A stretch of DNA of 26,063 nucleotides, from NCBI GenBank assembly GCA_041609715.1, contig JBFIQI010000016.1, positions 1-26,063 of the forward strand, in the 5' to 3' direction. This document shows positions 20,981-26,063 of this stretch, one piece after another. Below the pieces are notes generated by a model. That model saw only the letters and a list, made by a program, of their open reading frames with translations. It did not search any database and was not told the DNA's origin. Both the position numbers and the translations under genes were made by a program. Position 1 is the first letter of the stretch, and each line of letters opens with the position of its first letter. This stretch comes from JABDLF01 sp041609715 (lineage in GTDB: Bacteria; Pseudomonadota; Gammaproteobacteria; Steroidobacterales; JABDLF01).

Positions 20981-23131
20981 TCAAAACTTGCCGTAGTAAC
21001 CCTCCTTGAGCGCGTCGAAAAGGTTGGCGGCGGTATGAATCTCGCCGTCGTACTCCACTTCTTCGTCACCACGCAGATCGACTTCAGTTCCGTCCTCCAG
21101 CTTGAAACGATAGGTCGTATTCTTCAGATCATCGCCTTTAACCAGTACGCCCTGGAAAGCCTCCGGGTTAAAGCGGAACGTTGTGCAGCCCTTGAGGCCT
21201 TTCTCATGGGCGTACAGGTAAATATCCTTGAAGTCCTCATAGGGAAAACTGGTCGGCACGTTAGCCGTTTTGGAAATCGAAGAATCCACCCACATCTGCG
21301 CAGCGGCCTGAATATCGACATGCTGGCGGGGCGTGACATCATCCGCGGTGATGAAATAGTCCGGCAGTTGCTCTGCCTCGTCGCCGGAGCCGGGCATCGC
21401 CTGCTCGTTGATGAGTTCGCGATAAGCCAGCAACTCAAATGAGAACACGTCCACTTTTTCCTTGGACTTCTTGCCTTCCCGGATTACGTTGCGGAAATAG
21501 TGGTGCGCGAAACTCGGCTCGATCCCGTTGCTGGCGTTGTTGGCCAGCGACAAGGAAATTGTTCCGGTTGGTGCGATGGAGCTGTGGTGCGTGAAGCGCG
21601 CCCCGGTTTCGGCAAGCTCCTCCACCAGTTCCGGCGCCACCTCGGCAACTCTCTGCATGTAACGGCTGTAGCGCGCGTGCAGGACGCGTCCCGGAATCCT
21701 GGCCCCCGCCCGCCAGCCGTCTTTTTCCATTTCCGGGCGCTTGCGCAGCATCTCCGGCGTAACGCTGAATTCCTCTTTCATGATTGGCGCAGGGCCTTTT
21801 TCCCGGGCCAGCTCCAGCGCCGTTTCCCACCCGGCTATGGCCAGTTCCCTGGCCACGCGCTCGGTAAAGGCCACGGACTCTTGGGACCCGTACTTCATGC
21901 GCAGCATGGTGATGGTGGATCCCAGCCCCAGGAATCCCATGCCATGCCGTCTTTTGCGTTCGATCTCGTCACGTTGCCGGCCAAGAGGCAGACCGTTGAT
22001 CTCCACCACGTTGTCCAGCATGCGTGTAAAGACACGAATGACCTCGCGGAAGCTGTCCCAGTCGAAGCGCGCCCGTTCCTTGAATGCGTCCATCACGAAC
22101 TTGGTCAGGTTCACCGAGCCAAGCAGGCATGAGCCATAGGGCGGCAGCGGTTGTTCACCACAGGGGTTGGTGGCCCGAATGGTCTCGTCCCACCAGTTGT
22201 TATTCATCTCGTTGACGCGGTCAATGAGCACAAAACCGGGTTCCGCGAAATCATAGGTGGAACTCATGATCACGTCCCAAAGACGACGCGCCGGTACCGA
22301 CTTGTACACACGACAGGCAACCAGTCCGGCCCCGCTGGTTATATAGCGCTCCGGGCTGGGCCATTCACGCCAGACGACTTTTGACTCGTCGAACAGATCC
22401 AGCCCCTCCTGGTCAACCTCTTTCTGGGTCACGGGAAAGGCCAGCTGCCATTCGGCGTCGTCGCGCACCGCCTGCATGAATTCGTCTGTGATCAGCAGCG
22501 AGAGATTGAATTGCCGCAGGCGCCCGTCTTCGCGCTTGGCGCGAACGAAATCCATGACATCCGGATGGCCGATATCAAAGGTACCCATTTGCGCGCCCCG
22601 GCGCCCGCCGGCCGAGGAAACCGTGAAGCACATCTTGTCGTAGATATCCATGAAGGACAGGGGGCCGGATGTGTAGGCGCCCGCGCCGGTAACATAGGCG
22701 CCGCGCGGTCGCAGGGTCGAGAATTCATATCCAATACCGCAGCCGGCCTTCAGGGTCAGCCCGGCTTCGTGCACTTTATCGAGGATGTCGTCCATGGAAT
22801 CGTCGATGGTTCCCGACACGGTGCAGTTGATTGTCGACGTAGCTGGCTTGTGCTCCCGGGCTCCGGCGTTTGACACGATACGCCCGGCGGGGATTGCTCC
22901 GTGGCGCAAGGCCCATAAGAAACGTTCATACCAGTGCTCGCGTTGGTCGTCGCTTTCGACATCGGCCAGCGCTCCGGCAATACGCCGATAGGTATCGTCG
23001 AGTGTTTCATCGATGATGGTGCCGTCTTTGGCGACCAGCCGGTATTTCTTTTCCCAGATATCTAGAGAGGCGCTCTGAAAGGTGATGCCGGCAGCTGCCG
23101 ACGCAGTCGAGGTTCGCAATGCGGTTGTCAT
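20981..23131 (-). CDS. nrdJa: NrdJa: catalytic subunit of class II (adenosylcobalamin-dependent) ribonucleotide reductase
   Basis: The product has 716 residues from the ATG at 23131 (a TTG ten codons earlier is an alternative). The catalytic barrel is complete. The first redox Cys is in 'STINCTVSGT' at about residue 103. The thiyl-radical Cys and active-site Glu are in 'NPCGEQPLPPYGSC' at about 322-335, with the second redox Cys at its end. Other conserved blocks are 'AGCGIGYEFSTLRPRGAYV', 'MGTFDIGHPDVMDFVRAKR', 'RHGMGFLGLGS' and 'APTGTISLSLANNASNGIEP'. The enzyme reduces ribonucleotides using a radical from adenosylcobalamin and is independent of oxygen. The chain stops where longer NrdJ proteins continue into the TSCPD/Cys-tail part, which is supplied by nrdJb, as in Pseudomonas. 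Confidence 0.95.
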   Translation of the reverse strand: MTTALRTSTASAAAGITFQSASLDIWEKKYRLVAKDGTIIDETLDDTYRRIAGALADVESDDQREHWYERFLWALRHGAIPAGRIVSNAGAREHKPATSTINCTVSGTIDDSMDDILDKVHEAGLTLKAGCGIGYEFSTLRPRGAYVTGAGAYTSGPLSFMDIYDKMCFTVSSAGGRRGAQMGTFDIGHPDVMDFVRAKREDGRLRQFNLSLLITDEFMQAVRDDAEWQLAFPVTQKEVDQEGLDLFDESKVVWREWPSPERYITSGAGLVACRVYKSVPARRLWDVIMSSTYDFAEPGFVLIDRVNEMNNNWWDETIRATNPCGEQPLPPYGSCLLGSVNLTKFVMDAFKERARFDWDSFREVIRVFTRMLDNVVEINGLPLGRQRDEIERKRRHGMGFLGLGSTITMLRMKYGSQESVAFTERVARELAIAGWETALELAREKGPAPIMKEEFSVTPEMLRKRPEMEKDGWRAGARIPGRVLHARYSRYMQRVAEVAPELVEELAETGARFTHHSSIAPTGTISLSLANNASNGIEPSFAHHYFRNVIREGKKSKEKVDVFSFELLAYRELINEQAMPGSGDEAEQLPDYFITADDVTPRQHVDIQAAAQMWVDSSISKTANVPTSFPYEDFKDIYLYAHEKGLKGCTTFRFNPEAFQGVLVKGDDLKNTTYRFKLEDGTEVDLRGDEEVEYDGEIHTAANLFDALKEGYYGKF

Positions 23132-23251
23132 TTTCTGTCCAGTTCCCCAGACGCCAATCAATTATTCTTAAAATCCGACCAGCGCGTTATCGGCCGGCCC
23201 CCCAAAAAAACCACTCTTTACCTTAATTTAGCGGAATACTTACCACCTGGC

Positions 23252-23267
23252 CCACTCCCGGGAGTGG
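23252..23267 (-). promoter_or_regulatory. Leader palindrome of nrdJa (16 bp)
   Basis: CCACTCCCGGGAGTGG is an exact inverted repeat in the transcribed leader. It could form an RNA hairpin with a tight loop or a protein site on DNA. Together with the hairpin at 23308-23325 it makes the leader of about 200 bases highly structured. Confidence 0.5.
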
Positions 23268-23307
23268 CACCCGAACCTCATTGGTTGGTGAATCATTCCG
23301 TCCCTGG

Positions 23308-23325
23308 TGGCGCCGAAGTGCGCCA
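23308..23325 (-). promoter_or_regulatory. Leader hairpin of nrdJa
   Basis: TGGCGC and GCGCCA form six perfect pairs around a six-base loop that reads ACTTCG on the transcribed strand. It lies just downstream of the NrdR-type palindrome. Confidence 0.5.
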
Positions 23326-23335
23326 AAAACCCCAA

Positions 23336-23353
23336 AACACTATATGTTGTGTT
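23336..23353 (-). promoter_or_regulatory. NrdR box
   Basis: AACACTATATGTTGTGTT is a near-perfect 18-bp palindrome that fits the NrdR operator consensus ACAC-AT-rich-GTGT. NrdR is the ATP/dATP-sensing repressor of ribonucleotide reductase genes. The box lies a few bases downstream of the predicted transcription start, so bound repressor could block RNA polymerase. NrdR operators usually come in pairs; I find no second clear box at helical spacing. Confidence 0.75.
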
Positions 23354-23363
23354 GTCGAGGCCT

Positions 23364-23392
23364 AGATTAGTTTTCTGTACCGCCCCTGTCAA
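23364..23392 (-). promoter_or_regulatory. Sigma70 promoter of nrdJa-nrdJb
   Basis: On the minus strand, a perfect -35 TTGACA (23392-23387) is separated by 17 bases from a -10 TAATCT (23369-23364). Transcription should start near 23357, giving a leader of about 200 bases to the nrdJa start. The NrdR-type palindrome follows at once. Confidence 0.75.
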
Positions 23393-23592
23393 GCCAAAAG
23401 CTAAAAAAAAGTGGTGATAAAAAGTATATGTAATACAGTGAGTTACAATAACATTAAAGAACTTTTCTTAAGAATTCAAAAAGATATGTAATGCAAGTTT
23501 TTTTATGCCGCACCACAACATCTTGTGGCTTGGGGGGGGGCGGCAGAGTATGCCAGAAGGCCACCGCTGGCGCCAAGATCAATTTGTTAAAC

Positions 23593-23618
23593 CTTGAAAA
23601 ACGAACACCCGCCCATAC
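23593..23618 (+). promoter_or_regulatory. Sigma32 (heat-shock) promoter of hsp20
   Basis: CTTGAAA at 23593-23599 equals the sigma32 -35 consensus. After 11 bases comes GCCCATAC (23611-23618), close to the -10 consensus CCCCATNT. The promoter is about 90 bases upstream of the small heat-shock protein start, which fits the gene's job. Confidence 0.75.
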
Positions 23619-23711
23619 CTGAAGGACAGGCCGGAATGCCGCTCGGATCAAAGCCGCCAGCGACGTTCCAGAAATCCGCGATTCAGCGCATTGATTCAGG
23701 AGAGACACGAA

Positions 23712-24155
23712 ATGACCATGATCAGATATCAACCCTGGCGGACCATCAGCGATCTCCACAGCGAGATCAACCGCCTGTTCGAGGGGCCCATGTCTCGACA
23801 GGAAGGTGGCGACACCGCCGCTTGCGACTGGGTGCCCGCTGTGGATGTTCGCGAAGAAACCGATCGCTTCGTGCTGCATGCAGACCTGCCGGGCGTTGAC
23901 ACCAACGATATTGAAATCACGATGGAAAACGGCGTCCTGACCATTGGTGGACAACGCAAGACCGAGGCCAGCACCAGCCAGGAAGGTTTTCGGCGCGTAG
24001 AGCGGGCTACCGGACGCTTCTATCGTCGCTTCACGCTGCCCGACACCGTCGACAGCGAAGGCGTAAAAGCCAGCGGCAGCAATGGCGTGCTGGAAATAGC
24101 GATCCCCAAGCAGGCCAAAGTGCAGCCACGGCGCATCGAGGTGCAGGCTTCCTGA
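23712..24155 (+). CDS. Small heat-shock protein (Hsp20/alpha-crystallin family)
   Basis: The product has 147 residues. A short N-terminal arm ('MIRYQPWRTISDLHSEINRL') is followed by the alpha-crystallin domain from about 38 ('WVPAVDVREETDRFVLHADL'), then 'PGVDTNDIEITMENGVLTIG' and 'RFYRRFTLPDTVDSEGVKAS'. It ends with the typical 'NGVLEIAIPK' and a short C-terminal extension. The common C-terminal IXI motif reads only as 'RIEV' here. It is an ATP-independent chaperone that binds unfolding proteins as oligomers in the cytoplasm. AGGAG at 23698-23702 and a sigma32 promoter precede the ATG. Confidence 0.94.
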   Translation: MTMIRYQPWRTISDLHSEINRLFEGPMSRQEGGDTAACDWVPAVDVREETDRFVLHADLPGVDTNDIEITMENGVLTIGGQRKTEASTSQEGFRRVERATGRFYRRFTLPDTVDSEGVKASGSNGVLEIAIPKQAKVQPRRIEVQAS

Positions 24156-24206
24156 GCACAGTCCAGCCTGCCCTTCCTGCCAGGGCGGCAGCAACGTCGG
24201 GACGGC

Positions 24207-24230
24207 GCCGGGCGGAACTTACCGCCCGGC
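24207..24230 (+). promoter_or_regulatory. GC-rich hairpin between hsp20 and the Deg protease gene
   Basis: GCCGGGCGG (24207-24215) and CCGCCCGGC (24222-24230) form nine perfect pairs over a six-base loop, 52 bases after the hsp20 stop. No T-run follows, so termination would have to be Rho-dependent or incomplete; read-through into the protease gene is possible. Confidence 0.5.
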
Positions 24231-24319
24231 ACCGCTGTCGGTTGCTTAACGGGTCCCGCCGGGCCCGGGGTCGACAATTATCTGGGCAACGCCCACCGGG
24301 CCAGAGGATGTAAATCAAT

Positions 24320-25777
24320 ATGAACAACGGTGATTCCCGAGTACGAAGCCATTGGATGCGCACCGCAGCGAGCGCGCTGTTGCTCTTCGCGGCCATCTGG
24401 ACGATGCCCGGCGTGGCGTCGGCCAAACTGCCAACCCCGGCGCTCAGCGAGCAGGTCCCCACACTGGCCCCCATGATCAAGCGCGCATCCCCGGCCGTAG
24501 TAAACATCGCGGTGCGGGGCAGCGTCGAAGTGCAGCGTCACCCGTTTTTTGATGACCCTTTTTTCCGGCGCTTTTTTGAGCAACCCGGTCGTCCGCGCAC
24601 ACCGGACCGTCGGCAATTTCGCAGTGGCGGATCGGGCGTCATCATCGACGCCGAGAAAGGCTACATCCTCACCAATGCGCATGTCGTGGAGAACGCCGAT
24701 GAAATCAATGTCACACTCCTCGACCAGCGAAGTTTCCTGGCCAAGGTTGTGGGCACCGACCGGGGCTCGGACGTGGCAGTTATCCAGGTTGATGCCGACA
24801 ACCTTACCGCCATGCCCGCCGGTGACTCCGCAGAATTGGAAGTCGGCGATTACGTCGTCGCAATTGGTAATCCCTTCGGTCTCCAACACACTGTGACTGC
24901 TGGCATCGTCAGTGCGCTGGGGCGATCCGGTCTGAACCGAGAAGGCTACCAGGACTTTATCCAGACCGATGCGCCTATCAATCCGGGTAACTCCGGCGGC
25001 GCACTGGTCAACCTGCACGGCGAACTTGTAGGCATCAACTCGCAGATTCTTTCAACCGGCGGCGGAAACGTCGGTATCGGTTTTGCCATCCCCATCAATA
25101 TGGCGCAGGCCATCATGGCCCAGCTACTGGAATATGGCGAAGTTCGCCGCGGCATCCTGGGCGTCAATATCCAGGATGTCACTTCCGATATGGCCGCAGC
25201 CATGGGTCTCGATGAAGTGCGCGGAGCGGTGGTCTCCAACGTTGTGCAAGACTCGGCAGCCGAGCGCGCCGACATCAAGGAAGGAGATGTTATTGACACC
25301 GTTGATGGCGAACCCGTCAGGGATGCCAGCGATTTGCGTAACAAAATTGGCCTGCGTCGAATCGGTGACGAAGTGCGTATAGGGGTTATCCGCGACGGCA
25401 AGCGGCGCAAGCTCGCGGCGGTCATAGGAACGGCTCCGGGTGCCGAGCTGAGTGCTGCAAGCGACACCGGCGAATCTGACGAGGAGGGCCGCGCTTACCA
25501 CCCCCAGCTGCGGGGCGCCCGCTTTGGCGACCTGACGGAAGATTCACCCCTCTATGGTCGGGTCAACGGTATCGTTGTCGTGGACATTCAGCCGGGATCG
25601 GCGGCGGCGCGCTCAGGATTGTTGCCGGGCGACATCATCACGTCGGTCAAGCGGCGCTCGGGGTCACGCAGGATAATTCGAAATCTCGATGATTTCGCCG
25701 ATGCCGTGGATACTGACGAACCTATGGTGCTCAAGGTACAGCGCGACGGCGCCGGCTTGTTTGTTCCCATTCGATAG
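24320..25777 (+). CDS. DegP/DegQ-type periplasmic serine protease (Do family)
   Basis: The product has 485 residues. A long signal peptide is followed by cleavage near 'VASA-KL' (residue 35). The trypsin-like domain carries the complete triad: His121 in 'LTNAHVVEN', Asp151 in 'DRGSDVAVIQ' and Ser225 in 'PINPGNSGGALVN'. Two PDZ domains follow at about 258-350 ('GILGVNIQDVTSDMAAAMGL') and 390-480 ('VVDIQPGSAAARSGLLPGDI'). The LA loop, with 'FFDDPFFRRFFEQPG', is short as in DegQ. Such proteases degrade or refold misfolded periplasmic proteins. A Shine-Dalgarno AGAGGA precedes the ATG. It follows hsp20 on the same strand, a grouping of two stress genes. I cannot tell DegP from DegQ or MucD. Confidence 0.95.
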   Translation: MNNGDSRVRSHWMRTAASALLLFAAIWTMPGVASAKLPTPALSEQVPTLAPMIKRASPAVVNIAVRGSVEVQRHPFFDDPFFRRFFEQPGRPRTPDRRQFRSGGSGVIIDAEKGYILTNAHVVENADEINVTLLDQRSFLAKVVGTDRGSDVAVIQVDADNLTAMPAGDSAELEVGDYVVAIGNPFGLQHTVTAGIVSALGRSGLNREGYQDFIQTDAPINPGNSGGALVNLHGELVGINSQILSTGGGNVGIGFAIPINMAQAIMAQLLEYGEVRRGILGVNIQDVTSDMAAAMGLDEVRGAVVSNVVQDSAAERADIKEGDVIDTVDGEPVRDASDLRNKIGLRRIGDEVRIGVIRDGKRRKLAAVIGTAPGAELSAASDTGESDEEGRAYHPQLRGARFGDLTEDSPLYGRVNGIVVVDIQPGSAAARSGLLPGDIITSVKRRSGSRRIIRNLDDFADAVDTDEPMVLKVQRDGAGLFVPIR

Positions 25778-25800
25778 CTGCGCTCCCGCAAAATGACACA

Positions 25801-25827
25801 AAGCCCGGCTCGAGCCGGGCTTTTTTT
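25801..25827 (+). terminator. Rho-independent terminator after the Deg protease gene
   Basis: AAGCCCGGC (25801-25809) pairs perfectly with GCCGGGCTT (25814-25822) across a TCGA loop and runs into seven T residues (25821-25827). The T-run is on the plus strand, so it serves the protease gene. The convergent gene's stop codon uses the last Ts. Confidence 0.94.
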
Positions 25828-26063
25828 AGAAATACCAGGCCAGCGAAACCATGTAGGCAGCTTGCTCAACGCCAGTCAGTTCAATTTCAAAAAGTTGCTC
25901 GCCTCGCCGAAAGCCAGCGCCGATGCCGCCTGCCAAGCCGCTGCCCCAGGCATCCGCCTCACCCACTTCTACGTACTCGGCGAGAATGCCGCCACGCAAC
26001 TTGAGGTACCACTGGCCCCGGCTGCGCCAGGCCAGGTAAGCACCCACCGTGCTGATGGAGAAA
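25826..26063 (-). CDS. Outer-membrane beta-barrel protein, C-terminal part (runs off the right edge)
   Basis: The frame is open to base 26063, so the N-terminus lies outside the window. The 78 visible residues alternate hydrophobic and polar residues ('GAYLAWRSRGQWYLKLRGG', 'GFRRGEQLFEIELTGVE') and end in 'AAYMVSLAWYF'. A C-terminal Phe preceded by an aromatic is the signature of a BAM-inserted beta-barrel. It resembles small eight-stranded OMPs. No further function can be given. Confidence 0.75.
   Translation of the reverse strand, partial: FSISTVGAYLAWRSRGQWYLKLRGGILAEYVEVGEADAWGSGLAGGIGAGFRRGEQLFEIELTGVEQAAYMVSLAWYF

Larger units (their letters stand above)
23162..23711. other. Intergenic region of 550 bp between nrdJa and the divergent hsp20
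   Basis: No plausible coding frame is seen on either strand. The part near nrdJa is a structured leader with two hairpins, a promoter and an NrdR-type palindrome. The middle (about 23395-23510) is AT-rich, with an A8 run. A run of nine G residues is at 23532-23540. The part near hsp20 holds the sigma32 promoter. Confidence 0.8.

Noticed and set aside
23162..23360. Cobalamin riboswitch in the nrdJ leader.
   Set aside because: Short pieces such as GCCACT and GCCAGG occur, but the conserved core with the GGTGAAA-like block and the full B12 box is missing.
23413..23440. Second NrdR box near TATATG at 23425.
   Set aside because: Only the TATATGT core matches; the outer ACAC/GTGT arms are missing, and it is about 85 bases from the first box.
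1..26063. CRISPR arrays, insertion sequences, tRNA or rRNA genes, attachment sites.
   Set aside because: No regularly spaced repeats, transposase or integrase motifs, terminal inverted repeats or cloverleaf-like sequences were recognised by reading; a software scan was not possible.

Overview
The window looks like a chromosomal segment of a gammaproteobacterium, probably a marine or environmental lineage. It is moderately GC-rich and densely packed. The gene set supports this placement: YheU/UPF0270, a DUF2333 protein, a DUF2505 protein, a choice-of-anchor H protein with a GlyGly-CTERM tail, and a split B12-dependent ribonucleotide reductase (NrdJa/NrdJb) as known from Pseudomonas. I see no rRNA, tRNA, insertion sequence, phage gene or CRISPR array. 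The genus cannot be fixed from sequence reading alone.

Left part (1-4560). The window opens inside a large repeat-built surface or secreted protein, which ends at a GNRA-loop terminator. A well-formed cyclic-di-GMP-I (GEMM-I) riboswitch follows, in front of a small secreted protein of unknown function. Next come an EamA/DMT exporter, a convergent chromosomal actin-like (ParM/StbA-type) ATPase, and a divergent two-CBS-domain protein.

Middle (4560-15400). A minus-strand alpha/beta hydrolase has an N-terminal reading frame that overlaps a basic 56-aa ORF. It is followed by a DUF2505 protein, a choice-of-anchor H/GlyGly-CTERM exported protein, an M49-like zinc-peptidase lipoprotein and a DUF2333 membrane protein. 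A tight five-gene minus-strand operon then reads isoaspartyl peptidase, FKBP lipoprotein, sulfotransferase-like protein, class IV aminotransferase, YheU. Gaps or overlaps within it are only a few bases. The sulfotransferase-like and aminotransferase pair matches the two halves of a fused plant protein family. A class III aminotransferase is transcribed away from this operon.

Right part (15400-26063). A minus-strand group encodes an MFS transporter, a gamma-glutamyltransferase and a TerB-like protein; the last two overlap by ATGA. An isolated small membrane protein has its own -10 element and terminator. The nrdJa-nrdJb locus follows, with a good sigma70 promoter and an NrdR-type palindrome, and two possible small membrane proteins lie downstream. 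A small heat-shock protein sits behind a convincing sigma32 promoter, followed by a DegP/DegQ-type periplasmic protease, so two proteostasis genes are adjacent. The window closes with a bidirectionally placed terminator and the C-terminus of an outer-membrane beta-barrel protein that runs off the right edge.

I did not find an obvious new defence or mobile system. The most promising leads are the riboswitch-controlled secreted protein next to the repeat surface protein, the chromosomal actin homologue, the sulfotransferase/aminotransferase pair, and the structured leader and intergenic region of the split nrdJ.
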